Positions 1-13,357 of a stretch of DNA of 64,000 nucleotides are shown piece after piece. Location of the stretch: NCBI GenBank assembly GCA_947683625.1, contig CANTUR010000675.1, positions 1,397,501 to 1,461,500 of the forward strand. The letters run 5' to 3'. A program made the translations under genes and the position numbers. Source of the stretch: Mallotus nudiflorus (lineage: Eukaryota; Streptophyta; Magnoliopsida; Malpighiales; Euphorbiaceae). Below the pieces are notes generated by a model. The model saw only the letters and a list, made by a program, of their open reading frames with translations, had not been told where the DNA came from and searched no databases. The first letter of the stretch is position 1. Every line of letters starts with the position of its first letter.

Positions 1-751
1 GGACAGGATCTTGATTGGTTAAATGATGAAGATGGTGAATAAGATCCTATAATTGATTTAACTGAGCAGGAATTAGGTGTGACTCCTCCATTCAAATATA
101 GTGTTGATTCTCCTTCAGGCGATGGTGGTGAAAGTGATAAAGATGATGGTACTGGTGATCGTGATGATGATGATGATGATGATGGCAGCGACGGTAGTCA
201 TGGTTGTGGTGGTGACGACGGTAGTCATGGTTGTGGTGGTGATAATGATGGTGGTGGAGGTGGATATCATAGGCCAATTGGAACAAGCTATGGAAATTAT
301 GAAGATTCCAATTATTCAAATGATATTCTTTCATTTTTTTGATCCATCTGGTTCTGCAAATATTCCATCCAATTTTGCACCAAGACAACATGAATTTGGA
401 TACAAAATCAGTGGAGGTGAAAATAGTTCTACTTCGACTACTGCAAATCAAGATTATGAGTTCAATCATAACATGAATCCATTTGATCCTATACGATATT
501 ATGGAATGCCCTCTGATAATTGGAATCAGCAAGACCAACACCAAAGTTATCCAAGTAGATTTGAGAATCAAGTGAATACTTCTCAAAATTCTCCAAGTAA
601 TTTGTCTGAATTTCAAAGCCATTCTACTACATTTAACGAAGGGAGTTCATTTTTTAACTTATTCCCATCTCAAATGAACAACCAAGATGTTACTGATTAT
701 AATGCTGAGCCTAATAGTCAAGATCCTACACGCCACTCTTTTTGGTGGTGA
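1..751 (+). pseudogene. hAT-type transposase-like C-terminal tail, broken
   Basis: The frame open at the window edge reads an acidic stretch (LDWLNDEDGE) and hits TAA at 40-42. It then continues through a Ser/Asp/Gly/His-rich low-complexity tract built on GAT and GGT repeats (about 105-270) and stops at 340-342. The neighbouring frame takes over at once (SGSANIPSNFAPRQHEFGY onward) and ends at 751 with HSFWW. The switch falls in a run of seven T (334-340); six T would join the two frames. Acidic, low-complexity tails of this style follow the dimerisation domain in plant DUF659/hAT transposases, but no catalytic domain lies in the window, so the family is an inference. It could also be the tail of an unrelated Asn/Ser-rich plant protein. 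Confidence 0.4.
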
Positions 752-1029
752 TTTCTATTATTATTATATTTGTCAAAAAGTTTGTAATAATTTCATATTA
801 ATATAATAAAATTACATACATATTAAAACTTTAAAGTACTCGTTTATTTCAATTTTTTATTACAATAAATAATAATTTTTATATTATATTTCTTTTTTTT
901 TTCAAATGTATATTTTTTAGTGCAATTATATATTGTTTAAGTAATTCTTAACTTATTATATTAGATGTAAAAGTTTATTTTGCATTTTTTCATAATATGA
1001 TATATTTTATTGATTATTTTGCATTATTC

Positions 1030-1125
1030 ATGACAGCGCCGAATGATACAGTCCGAATCGATCCGATTCAGTCCGATACCGTTACCGATACCGAAACAGA
1101 TCACGATACCGTTATTTAAATCCAT
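1030..1125. repeat. short-period CCGAT/CCGAA repeat, possible hAT subterminal region
   Basis: A GC-richer patch carries repeated CCGAAT, CCGATT and CCGATACCG motifs, in contrast to the AT-rich flanks at 752-1029. Reiterated CCGA-type motifs are common just inside the ends of plant hAT elements. Its position about 300 bp after the transposase-like tail fits a 3' subterminal region. I could not identify a terminal inverted repeat or a target duplication. Confidence 0.35.
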
Positions 1126-1418
1126 GGTTCCATGGGCAGTAATATGTGTATCTCATTGCTACTTTATTCTATTCCATGAATCAATGACAAAGCACAATAG
1201 TAACTTAGTGTAAGCAGTTTAATCCATCATCTGCCAACTTGTAGTTTTTCCAAAAAGACCAGTCATATTAGAACCACTCTTCGATAAATTCAAAAACCAT
1301 TGCACAGCACAATTTATGGGTCGTTGTCTACATATGTACAGATAACATAGGGATTTTGTTACTCAATGTAGCTATGGATATCATAGTTTTTTAGTACTCA
1401 CCACCAAATTGTACATAC

Positions 1419-4400
1419 CTAATCACCTGTTAAAGCCTTGGTCGATGCTCAATGGTAAAAAGGGACATCCCAGTCTGTGAAACTGCTCTAACAAATGCCA
1501 TGTTTGCTGTTAAAGTTGGAGCATGCCAACGATCGCCAGTCCCCAAAAACCACCTTGTTCTTCACATCCAACTTTCTAGTTGTAGGGAGGCACATCATGC
1601 GTTCTGAAGGACTATCAGGCACAAACCCTGTTCCAAGCATTTCTTTTTTTACTAAATTGCACAGTTATCCAATGACAACAAATAATGACACGAAAAAGTC
1701 TGACACAAGATATAAGATAGGAATGTAAATTAATGCAATTGCAAGATTGCCTTCAGTGAAACAAATGAACACTCATTCTCTCTGTAAATTAGTCATTACC
1801 AGTAATAACTGAAAATAGTTTACAGGAAATAAAAGTTTCAAAAAATATCCAAGATGGATGAAGTCAACATTTGATCAATAATAAAGCTGTAACAAATATC
1901 AAGGATAAACTTCAATGCAACATGCTAAAGGCTTCTAATAAATTGATCATCAACTGATCAAGGATAGGTATAAATTTTCATTTAGCTAAATTACAAGAGT
2001 TCGATATTACAACAATATTAACTCAAAGATAACTAACTAGGTTTGGGAAGAACTTGATGCAAATTCGTCTATTTCGAAAGCCATCTTAACACAAAGGACT
2101 AGGATGAGTGAAATACCACATGCAAATTTTCCACAGGTCTGTGGTATACATGATCCACACTATGTGTCTGACAGAATTTGGCTAGCAGTGAGAGTAGGAC
2201 TTCCATTTCAAAAAAATAAATATAAAAAAATAAAAAAATAATGCAAGTTTTGGCTCTGATATTCCATTTCATCTTAACACATCGGATATTGGTAATTGAT
2301 ACACATACCACTAGAATTCCTGATTCAAATCTTACAGCTTGTTTGGAAGGGGTGAGTTGAAGGGGGAGGGTAAAAAAGGAAGGGTAAATGCAAATTTGAA
2401 TCTATAGGGTGAACTGGAACGAAGCTAAATCATAGCCAAATCAACTGGTTTTGAAGCGAATGGCAGATGCTACAATTTGGTTGATATATTATTTATACCT
2501 ACAGATTTAATAGATCTAAAAATTAAAATTCAGTAAGAATATCACTGTGAAAAGAGCTGCAAAACCCTTCTCCAAGTGGCTTGGAGTGAGATTATTGTTA
2601 AAAAGGGTAACAAAAATGCTGTACATAAGAAAATAGTTAATAGAACCATACAACTATTCATATTGTATTCACTTGCATCTCTATGCCTTTCCTAGCATTT
2701 CACCAGCTGCATAGCTTTACATTTTTTGCACCACATTACTAGATTATATGGAATGTATGTAGTGGGTGTTTTTATGTTGAATTAATATGAGATATTCCCT
2801 TTAATTTTTTACATAAGCATTTGTATTTTAGAAGTGGTTGTCGTAAGGTCTTTGAACTGCATTTGCCTTTGAACCGCCTTTCTTGCAGTTCTTACTTTAT
2901 AAGCAAAGCATGTTCTAATTGGGTAAATGAACATCCAAAACTATCCAAATACTTCATATTTTGACATATTTTGTCCATTTCACATGGATGTAGATTTTAA
3001 TTCACTTCAAACATCTCTATTGCAACTTATGATTTGATTTCATTCTCAATTCCAAATCAGCTAAGGATTTCAATTCTCAATTCAAATCTCAATTAGACAA
3101 CTATGGGTACATGTAAGAATAGTTAAAAAAAAAAACCAAAAAAAAAAAAGCAACCATGGGGACCATGGACAACAGTCAAACTTTAGCGTCTCAAAGAACC
3201 ATCCATGTATTATAAGCTATGCCATTAATTAAAAAAACCACATCAACAGCCAAAAAGCAAGAACAGCTAAAGCATGTACTTGCATAGTAACATCAAGCAT
3301 CAATCATAGACCTAGAATATATGCACTGCAGTAGTCCTAAATAGTTCTTATAAGTAAATTTATATATATATATATATATTTATATAAACAAAAGAATAAA
3401 GATATATAAATGTCTCACAGACTTGATGCTTATGATAACCGAATTATATATACCATGGGCACTTTATGTTCAATCTAGAATTTAAAAGTTCATGTCGCCC
3501 AAGGGAGACCTAAAGTTTGAAAACTCCATAGATATCCTTTTCTGATGTGTGATCATCAAATGCTTACAGGAAACTAAACCAAAATGTAGCACATGCAATG
3601 TGAAGCCTCCAAATCACTACTTATTGCTCCTAGTCACTTGAAATTACCTCTTTGTTCATTTTATATATACACACACACACACTTGGTAACTATGCCATCC
3701 TTGATACAAATAAATTGAGTTTCAAAACTTCTATTGCAGCCATGATGGTAAACATATAATATAATATCTTTCTATGGAGATTGAATCACAACCTATTGTA
3801 GCAGGAGACTACTTAAGAAAAATATAAAGTTGTATTTGGATGCAAGTATTTGATTTGAAATCCTAAATTTCAAATACAAGGATTTCAAATAACATGTAAC
3901 TAGATATTATTTCAAATTGTTATTAAAAGAACTTTTAAAACTATTGTGGATTTGTTTGAATTTTTTCGTCAATACAAATCTATAGAATTGCCAAATAAGG
4001 GATTTGATCCAAATCCAAATCCATGATTAAATCCTTTGCATCCAAACAAAATATAAGTATATTTTTGTCCATCTGTTAACGAAAAAAGTATGCATATACA
4101 TACACACACACACACACAAAACATGACATAACAAGAACCAAAACTAATTAGCTAGGTAAATGTTTGCTAATTATTTTTAATTATATTTTTCAAATAAATT
4201 AATGAACTTGTCTGGAAATTAGACATGTGATCAGTGCACTCCATTTGCAAAATTATTATATGTCATCAACATCAAAAATGCAGTTTCCTGTTATTAAAAC
4301 AGTAGGGAGAGGGGGCAAACATCACGATCCTACAACATTAAATGTTTCTTCCCATCAACACGCATTAAAGTAGATGTCGAAATAAAGCTGCAAGCAACTC

Positions 4401-6360
4401 TATAATTTTTTGGGACTTTCGATATCAACAGATTCAATACTCAATAGTATGAGAAAAGCATAAGCTATTATAACTCACATGAGTAACTTCAGTATTTTAT
4501 CAGCTCTTAATTTCTCATTAGGTCCTCCACACAATGAGACCAATTCCTTGAACTCTGCAAGAACGCTTTCACATATTATGGCTTTTTTTCCACATATGGC
4601 ATCTGCCAGTTCTGCAAGTATTGGATTCTGAATTTCAGACATGACCTGCAAGAGATTAAGCAAAACTTTGTTGAAAGCAAACTTAGATATGATAATATGC
4701 ACCATGGAAAAAAGTTTAATCCCCAAATAGAAACAATGTCATGGTGATGCATCAAAAAATTTTGTTCACCACAACTTGTTAGCTGACCATTGTATGCTTG
4801 GAAAAAAAAAAGAAGTGTTTGTGACTACATAAAGAGCAAAACTTTAATCAAGTAAATGATTTAGGTAAATGGAAAGATGTCATGGGAACATGAAATGGCT
4901 AAACATGATATGATGTTTCACATTGATCATAAAGTGCAATAAATCAAATTGCACACAGAGATAAATCACAAGGCAAGTGATACTGTAAGTCAATAGGTCT
5001 CATAATTTTACTTACATTCCATCTCACAAATTTTAATCAAATCAACATACTAGACCAGCATCTAGAACTAATGGTGACACATTGAGAAAGCCTACATGAT
5101 AAAGCACTGAAAAAAAAATCATAATAATAACAATAATAAATAAATAAATAAAAATAAAAAATGTCAAACTTCCTATATTTGCAAACAAACTTCGATTGTA
5201 TACTAAACAGCAAATACATGCGCCATCCTGTGCTATACATTTTTGCAGCTTTATAGTCAATGCATATTACATCAACACTTGCATAAAAACATAAATGAAG
5301 ATTCTGACAGACTTTTGGCTTTGAATTAGAAAGGAACAAAAATTACCTGTGCAACCACGAACTCAAAGTTTCCCTTAAACCTCCGCCTCAATTCAATCTC
5401 TGGAGTATCCAAAATTTTCTCTGCACAGCCGTTGCTGATACCAGATACAAGGGCAATCAAAGCTGTTGTGTCAAAATTTACAAAATCATTATAGCTTTGA
5501 ACATTTATTGACCATGACTTCAATCCTAAAACAATAGAACGAAAAGCATCATGCAAGAATACTTCAGTGTCCTCTTCTTGCAGCTCCTCAAGCTCATCAA
5601 AATCATCAATAGAAGCATGCTCCAAACTCGAAACAGCATCACTAGTAGTATCTGCATAATCAACCTTTATCTCAAGAAAAACTGAATCTTGATACGGTGC
5701 ATCAACCACATTAACCCACTCATCTTCTATTTCCTCATCCAAATGAAACTCGAATCCAATTTCAAAAGCACCAAATTCATTCCTAATCTTGTCAGATACA
5801 AAACCATCAAGTCCACGGGCAAAAAAAAGAAGTATTGATGAAGGCTTGATTATCTGGGAAGCACGAGCTTCAGCTAGAAGCCGTTCGATTCTAGATTTTA
5901 AACATTCATGCCAAAAAATATACTTAGGATTCCTATCAGAGACAATTATCCAGACTGGGTTTTTATTGAAAGTACAAACAATGTCAACGTGAATAGTTCT
6001 TGAAGGAGAAGTTACAGGAATTGGCTTGCAAACACGTGAAACTCCGGTCACAAATGGCTGCTCCAGGATGTGAATCACAGCTTCAAGATGGCCTATGTTG
6101 ACGCTGCAAAAACAAAAGCTTTGTTATTGGCAAGCAAGCAAGAAATGGGTAAGAGTTAGAGAATGAAATTGCTGCGAGAAAAACCTGAGCGGAAGTGAAG
6201 ATTGAGGGGGAGTGCGAGAGAGGAAGGCGAGCTCAGAGTGAGCTAATTTGAGGAGAGTGCGGATACAAGGGTCGTTGATGGAGGTGCGCAATTGTAATCT
6301 GTGTATTCTATCGATGACTCTCTGGCATCTCTTTGTTGCTAATTCTACAATTTCTTCCAT
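1419..6360 (-). CDS. DUF1308 / UPF0415 (C7orf25-like) protein, four exons, last exon frame-damaged
   Basis: Four exons on the minus strand: 6185-6360, 5347-6103, 4479-4645 and 1419-1627, each internal junction with GT/AG borders. The protein starts MEEIVELATKRCQRVIDRIH. It contains the conserved plant core (NKNPVWIIVSDRNPKYI), an acidic middle segment, FVNFDTTALIALVSG, and then CGGPNEKLRADKILKLL. The last exon encodes TTRKLDVKNKVVFG and SQTGMSLFTIEHRPR. The family is conserved from plants to animals; its molecular role is not firmly established. Exons 1-3 are clean (1100 nt). Exon 4 needs three one-base corrections: an extra base in the A run at 1623-1625, an extra base in the C run at 1541-1544, and a missing base in the C run at 1436-1437. 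With these the coding length is 1308 nt (435 aa). Intron 3 is about 2.85 kb and holds a MITE. The leader (6361-6390) is pyrimidine-rich, and a possible AATAAA signal lies on the minus strand near 1163. Confidence 0.85.
3361..3380. repeat. (TA)n microsatellite
   Basis: Simple TA repeat in intron 3 of the DUF1308 gene. Short CA runs also occur at about 3668-3681 and 4101-4118. Confidence 0.9.
3831..4046. mobile_element. MITE-like insertion in intron 3 of the DUF1308 gene
   Basis: The left end reads TGTATTTGGATGCAA and the right end TTGCATCCAAACA, an inverted repeat of about 13-15 bp. The inner part is rich in alternating GATTT/AAATC motifs. The flanks are nearly identical (AATATAAAGT on the left, AATATAAGT on the right), consistent with an old short target duplication. 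At about 216 bp it has no coding capacity. The superfamily (hAT or PIF/Harbinger type) is not resolved. Confidence 0.5.
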
Positions 6361-6390
6361 AAACTCTCTCTCTCTTCTTCTCTCTCAGCT

Positions 6391-6875
6391 TCACTCTTTC
6401 CTCCACAAATTATTTGTAGCAAAAAACTTATCTTAATCGAAAACATTTTATTTGGCGCTTTCGGTTATTAATCCAAAGAGCAATGCTAAACCGCTAGCTT
6501 TTTTTTAGAAAGGACATTAATGTAATCTATTAATGTAATTTTAAGTGAAGTATGAGGGTACATTATCCAAGTGTAATGCCCATAATATCTTTTATAAAAA
6601 TAAATTTTTGTATTAAAATTAAAGTAAATATTAGTTTACTTTACATAGTTATTAAGAAAAGTATTAAAAAATAAAAAATAAAAAGAGAGGAAGAAAAAAT
6701 AAAAAAATTAAATAATACATATATATGTATATTCTTTCACCGCCCTCCTCTAATTCTTCTCCATTCTTTATCACATGAGTTATAATTTGCAGGCGATGTT
6801 ACATCTTGTGTTTTTTGGCAGAGAATGGTTGACAAAGTGAAGTTTTGTGACAGTATCATTCACTTAATTAGAGTG

Positions 6876-6916
<41 letters not shown>

Positions 6917-8669
6917 AGGTTAGAGATGATAGGAAGGGGAATAAGCATGGGCGGCTAACTAAGGTTTGTGATCGTAATGCTTAGGGTTTGTTGGTGCGTC
7001 GGAGTCTTACCATTTGTTACACATCAAAACTATGCACTGCATAGTCTTATTTAATATTAAATAAATTTATTCATAAATTATAATTAAAATTATATTTACT
7101 TACTTAATAATTTAAATAAGTAAGAAAATATAATTTTAATTATAATTGTTAAATTAATTTATATATATATATATATATATACACTAATAGATAACTATGT
7201 ATTTCACGTGGTAAAAAAAAAATTATTTAACTTGTAATATATAATAAATAAATAATTAAACATATTATTATTATTATTATTAAATAAAAGTTTTAAAAAT
7301 AATAACAATGTTATACATTTGTATAATAATTTAATATTGACTTAATATAATTATAATTCATTACAATTTTTATAGTTTTTTTTATTAAATAATTACATAA
7401 TATCACTTCAATATTTTTTTATAATTAATTTTTCTTAACTCTAGATTGTTTTCATATAGAAAATTATTATGGTCATAATTAATTATAAGATAATAAAAAA
7501 ATTATTAGTTATTTGTTAATAAAAAAATTTAAGAATAATAAAAGTTATATTTTCTTTATAAAATAATTTAAATATTAAAACCTCATTCAACTTATAATTT
7601 ACTACAATTTATCAAATCACGTATTTAGAATCTCGAGTTTGACTTGAAAATTTACTCAAGTAGCTCAAGCTTAAGTTCGACTTGACAATATTTGAATCTA
7701 TAATTCCACAAGTGCCAATAGGGGGGTGAATTAACTTTTTAAGAAATATGGGCAACTTTTGAATTTTTACAATGAGAAAACTAAAAACAGAATTTGAGCT
7801 GAAATAGATGAAGATTATGAGCAATAAAAACACAAAGAATTTATAGAGGTTCAACCCTCCAAGCCTAGTCCTCTCCTCAATCACAAGTTGAGAGTTTCAA
7901 TTCACTATTAATCTACTTTAAGATATAAATCAAACCCTTACAAGCTTAAACCAAGCTGCCCAAATATTTTCCCATTTCTCACACTCAAACCTTATTTTAG
8001 AAAATTAAGACAATCAATAATAAAATTTAACAGGCCTATTACTAGATTCTTGCCTACTATTTGATATAGATATAAACAATTAAGTTATTAGCAATTATCT
8101 GACATTAACAAAACATTTAGAACTCTAAGACAGATTGAATTTAAGAATTATTTTCTTAAGAATAGAGAATCTTTGAACTAAATTGAAAAATCAAAAAATG
8201 AAGGACCAAAAACTCTGTGGAGTAACCAATTTGAAAATAAAATAAAAGTTGAGTTATTAAAAAGTTACATATTAAAGATAAATAGCCAATTTGAAATTTT
8301 ACACAAAGTTAAAGTAACCATTGAGACAATTTACCCATTGAGGATGAGCATTTAAAGGGCAGGAAAGGTGACATATAGGTCCACATTGACAACAGATTTT
8401 GGAAAAGTATGAGCATTTTTGTCAAAAAAAGTACAATCATATTATATTTAATCTTCCAAGACCTTCATTGAGAAATGTTAGGTTATTATTTTTTTTCCTT
8501 TTTTTCTTTTTATAAGTCAAATATTTCTCTTTCCAATATAAAGGTTATATGAGTCTTTTGATTACCATTGACTTTTTCTAGCAAAAAAAAATTGGATAGA
8601 TTATATTCAGATAACTTTATTCTAATCCAAATCATAAATGCTTTCTAAAATTTGATACATATATTTATA
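6391..8669. other. AT-rich intergenic stretch without a supported gene
   Basis: I see no credible coding region. It holds a 33-base A run (6882-6914), a (TA)n run near 7159-7180, and a patch at about 7715-7990 containing AGGGGGGTGAATTAA and a following GGTTCAACCCTCC motif. That patch resembles a dispersed plant repeat, but I cannot assign it to a family. The short minus ORF at 7612-7884 runs through it and has no recognisable product. Confidence 0.5.
6882..6914 (+). repeat. A33 homopolymer
   Basis: Thirty-three consecutive A. It could be a retroposon tail or a simple repeat. Upstream sequence shows no recognisable SINE or LINE body. Confidence 0.9.
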
Positions 8670-8810
8670 GGCCAAAGGGTTAAATTGCAACCCCAACTAT
8701 ATCATAAAGTCAATATTGGACCTTAAATTCTTTTTATTATAATAGAAACATTTCCTTTTAAAAATATATCATATTTCATTTTATTTTAAAAAATTTTTAC
8801 AATTAAAATA

Positions 8811-8926
8811 GGGCAAAGGTTCATTTTTGCCTATAACGTATTTATTGAGGCTCAAATAAGCCCCTTATTGTATTTTAGGCTCAAATAACCTCGGATTTTC
8901 CTTTTTTGGTCCATTTAAGGCCCTTT
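8811..8926 (+). repeat. MULE left terminal inverted repeat
   Basis: It pairs with 14161-14276 in inverted orientation. Shared blocks include GGCTCAAATAAGCCCC, ATTTTAGGCTCAAATAACCT and GTCCATTTAAG. The palindromic-looking GGCTCAAATAA motif occurs twice per TIR. Confidence 0.92.
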
Positions 8927-9278
8927 GTAATGGAAGGGAAATTTAAAAAGCAAACTACCATCAGAAAGGCATGTGATATGTATGACATGTAAAAAAAACT
9001 TGACCCACACCAGCCACATTAAAAAGTCATTCCAGTAAAGGAAATATTTTTAGCGCTACCTTTATAACTTCTTCAACCAACCCCTCTGCATGTTGAAGAG
9101 TGATAAAAAACCCCATTGGCTCTCCACTTTAACCTTAAAAAGCCATCAATTAACTGATTCCTCATCAGGTTTGTGATAAAATTTTAAAATCGAAGAAGGA
9201 TATTAGTGACTATCAAAGCTTGTTTATATTGTTGGTGGTCCAAGAAAGAGGAGGTAAGTTGTTGGCATTTTCTTTGAT

Positions 9279-12200
9279 TTGCATGTTGAAAGTTTTATTT
9301 TTGAAGTGGCGTTTTATGTCATTTATTTAACTTACGTGTTTTTTATGCTAATTTCTTATGTTCACAATGCAAAAATGATAACTATTTTGAATCTCGTGTT
9401 TCATTTTAAGGGTAAATGGAAGTGGATAGAGGATAGGCTTGAATACAGTGATGGTGATATTGAGGTGTTGTATGATTTTGATGTTGATTATTTGTGTTAC
9501 AATGGTCTGTTACATAAATATAAAAAAATATATGGGTTTAAAACGACGAATAATATTTTTGTCTATGAACTTGGAAGAGAAATGAAAGATGGACTATTTT
9601 TAATACATGATGATAACACAGTTAAAAGGGTCTTAAATTACATAAATAGATACTCTTGGGCGGTAGAGATTAATTTTTTTAGCTAATCATGAGGTTGATG
9701 AACCCTTGTTTGCCCCTTAGGTTTTAGAGATTGGGTGGGATAAAGGTGAAACTTATGATGTTAATGTTAGTAATGTGGAATTAAACACTGATGAGATTGG
9801 TAATTTAGAAGCAAAAAATGAGAATAGGGTTGATGTTGAGGGTGAAGGTGCACATAACATTGATATTGGTACATAAAATTCCCATGCTAATTTGCACAGT
9901 GCTGTGGGGTCTAAGAGAATAGAGTAGACACATCAAACAGCTCCAACTACTTCTGAAACAGCAAACCAAGGAGAGGGTCCAAGCACATACTATGGAAGAG
10001 GACAAGGCATGTATACTTATATGGCTCCTAAAGGATAAGTCAGTAAGAAAAGGTTAAGAATCAAAATGTAGAATATGATGATCAAGAATAGAGTTCTTCA
10101 GCATTTGATAGTGAAGAAGACAATATAACTGCACCTAAGGAGAGGGTTAGATATGATGGCATTGATAGGGAAGGTCATTTCATGCTTGGAATGACTTTTG
10201 CTAATGTTGATAAAGCAAGGGCTGCCATCACCAAGTATGTTGTGCGTTTTGTCTTTAAACTGAACTAAATCCTAATGAGCCTTGCAGAATTATTAAAAAA
10301 TATTTTAATGAAGCTAGATGTCCCTTTATGATGAGGATCTTGAAGGATGGCAGAAATCCTAGATTATCAATTAAAGCTTTGACGATAGATTATGCTTGTT
10401 TCAAACATTATACTATGTCAAGTGCAAGTGCTAAATTCCTTGCCAAGCACTTCAAGGCAAAGATTTACAATAATCCAGCCTTCAAAATGAAAGACATGAT
10501 GACAGAAGTTAAGTAATAACTCAAGATCAATGTTAGTGAACAAAAGTGTAAATGGGTTAAAAGGATGATTATACAAGAAATGGATGGCTTATTTAAGATA
10601 TAATTCTAGCAATTAGAGGCATATGCACATTCCTTGAAAACTAGCAACCTAAGGACATTAGTTGAGAATTATGTAAGGAAGCATTTCAAAATGGTAGAAA
10701 GGTATTCAAAAGGATATTCATTTGCTTCAATGCATTGAAAAATGGGTGGAAAGTTGGTTGCAAGCCCAATTTAGGCCTTGATGGATGCTTCCTAAAGGGT
10801 GTATGCAAAGGCTAGTTATTGAGTACTGTGGGGCTTGATGGTGATGATCAAATGCTGCCTATAGCTTGGGCCATTATGGACAAGAAAAATAAAAACAATT
10901 GGAGATGGTTTATAGCCTGGCTACATTAAGAGCTTGGACTTAGAGATGGCTCATATTTGACTGTAATAAGTGATATGCAAAAGGTATTCATAAATTTAAA
11001 TCAATAATTTCATTTATTTTTTCTACTATGAACAAGTTCTATTTTAGTTATAATTAAATTGTTGGTCTTTTATAGGGATTAATAGATGTTGTTAAGGTTT
11101 TGCTTCCTCAAGCGGAGCATAGGTGGTGTACAAGGCACATTTACTCAAACTGGAGCTGGAGCACAAAATGGACAGGTGGAGAACTAAAGAAGAAATTTTT
11201 TATTTGTGGTTGGAGCACATTTAAGGAAGAGTTCAAAGATAATCTTCAAAAGTTGGGGGGAGTTGTCACAGAAGGCAACTGAGGGGCTTATTTATTATCC
11301 ACCCCAAACATGGTGTAGAGCCTACTTTAGCTTTAGAAGCAAAAAATTGTGTGTTGATAATAACTTTATTGAGCCATTTAACTCATGGATTCTAACTGTA
11401 AGAGAGAAGCCTATTATTAGTATATTGGAGGACATTAGGCTGCTTTACATGAACATGATTAAAAAGAACAAGAAATTAGCTAATAGATGGATCAATGAAT
11501 GGACACCTTCTTGCATGCAAAGGATTCAATATTGGAAGGACAATTGTTGTGGATGCAAAGTTGTGTTCAATGGTGTTAATGGTTATGAGAAAAGGGAAGG
11601 GCAGGATAAGTATACAATGCTGTTAGATGAGGAGGTGTGCACTTGTAGAGCATGGGAACTCACAGGAATCCCATGCTCCCATTCAATTTATGCCTTTTAT
11701 TACTCAAAGATTGATCTAATAACTAAGATGTGTAAGTGGTAACATAAATCACTATATTTAGCAACATATGAGCAGCCTATTCAACCAGTTCTAGGGCCCA
11801 AAATTATATAAATTAGATTAATTTCAGCCTATTGAAACTCCACACTTACAAAAATTGGCTAGCAGACCTAGGAAACAAAGGGTTAGAGTAGCTAATGAAC
11901 CCTCAAATCTTAGACAATGAGCTGGAAAACTATTAAAGAAAGGGACAACTCAAATGTGGTCTGTGCCATAAAGAAGGTCACAATAGAAAGACCTATAAAA
12001 ATAAAAGGAATTAGGTTTATTTTATTTATTTAAACATTGATTTCACTTGGACTTGTGTGTTTTGTCAATTTCACAAGTTGGTTGTTTACATTTTGAAAAG
12101 CTAAGTGTAATTGTTAAATTCAAAAATAATTTTATCTTCTTTATTGTTGTCAATTAATACTATAACTGAAGCTACAAGTGGAAATTGTCAGGGTTTTAAT

Positions 12201-12926
12201 GAGGTTGTTATTAATTGAGTGACTGGAAGGGTATATATGCTTGAAGGAGTTATTTCATATCAGGGACTGATAAGGGGAAGCAAACAGAGGGTAGAGAGGC
12301 CTGATAAGGGCAAGCAACCAGTATGTAAAGAGGGTGTCAAATTTGCTAGAAATGGGAGAGGTGGGCAATGTGGCCATGGACTTTTGATTAATAACATGAC
12401 AGGGCCTTCAGTTTTCAATGTGAGTTTGATAATTTTGATTTCCTATTTTATTATTGGTGTGTTGGCTGTTATGTAGGGTGCAATTTGGGTGTTTTGTTGT
12501 TAGTCAGTGTTGGTTGTTAAGTTTGCTATTATGTTGTTAGTGTGTTGGCTTCTGGCAGTTGTTGATATAGTGCCAAATATTTATTTCATTTTGGTTGTTT
12601 AACCTGGACATGAGTTAGAGAGGGTAATTTCATCAGGTGTAAGCATAAGTGAGTTAGTCCTATTTGCTGATCCACAAACCAAGTTTCCAGTCCTAAATGA
12701 GAGAGATTTAAGAAGGAAGAAGGTCACGACTGAGGTAACTATAGTTAGGACGATCAAGTTTAGTGGAGCTGGGTCAGCTATGTCACAACCAATTGATCTC
12801 TTATACCAAGCCCCCGGTCTACAATGGCAAGGCGTAGATGCAATTACAACTACACAACTGCAAGTTCAGACTGAATAGAGGCAAAGGAAAATGGCAAAAA
12901 CTGGTGGTTCGGTTTTGAAGGACTAA
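9279..12926 (+). pseudogene. MURA-type MULE transposase, decayed
   Basis: Pieces of one long transposase lie in order. A PB1-like N-terminal region (about 9405-9680, GKWKWIEDRLEYSDGDIEV) is followed by an acidic linker and a MuDR-type DNA-binding region (about 10160-10515, CPFMMRILKDGRNPRLS). The catalytic DDE/MULE domain follows (about 10760-11480, LDGCFLKGV then PIAWAIMDKKNKNNW). A SWIM zinc finger (CTCRAWELTGIPCSHSIYAF, about 11638-11700), a zinc-knuckle-like CGLCHKEGHNRKTY (about 11957-11998, last Cys replaced by Tyr) and a C-terminal tail ending at 12926 complete it. A conserved-looking intron splits SDMQK and GLID (about 10984-11074). Lesions include TAG in LKGVCKG*LLS, TAA in AWLH*EL, and an extra G in the run at 11255-11260 that shifts the frame before the PPQTWCRAYF block. 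No functional product is expected. Confidence 0.88.
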
Positions 12927-13357
12927 GATTGCCTCAAATATTTTTCTGCTAGTGGATCAATTTATTTTTGTATTTTTTAATGCTAATGATAGTTTAGGAG
13001 TGCAAAAATTAAACAATTTATAAGTTGCACATATTTTGGTATGCTTTTTGGTTATATAAAAGATGTCCAAAATTTTGCTTCTTGTTTAAAGGATCAAAAT
13101 ATGGACATTTTTGGTACTATCAGGAATCCTTTTTTGTTATAATACCAAATAGGTTTGTTTAACTACTGAAATTTTGTTAATTTTAGGCGAACTATTGCCA
13201 AATGAAGTTCAATATTATCGGTCATGTCTATTGCATTTTGGGACTATTTTCAAATAAGCAGATCAATGTTTAATATGTCATATATTGACATTAACTAGCA
13301 AGGCACATCCACTAAAGTACCATTTTACAATCATTAAGAAACCTACTTATACATAAG

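Noticed and set aside
92..622. Minus-strand ORF of 176 codons, His-rich
   Set aside because: It is the complement of the Asp/Gly codon repeat of the plus-strand hAT-like tail; the His run comes from GAT/GGT repeats.
12219..12476. Separate 85-codon gene inside the MULE
   Set aside because: It lies between the zinc-knuckle part and the C-terminal tail of the transposase, probably in intron or linker sequence, with no recognisable domain.
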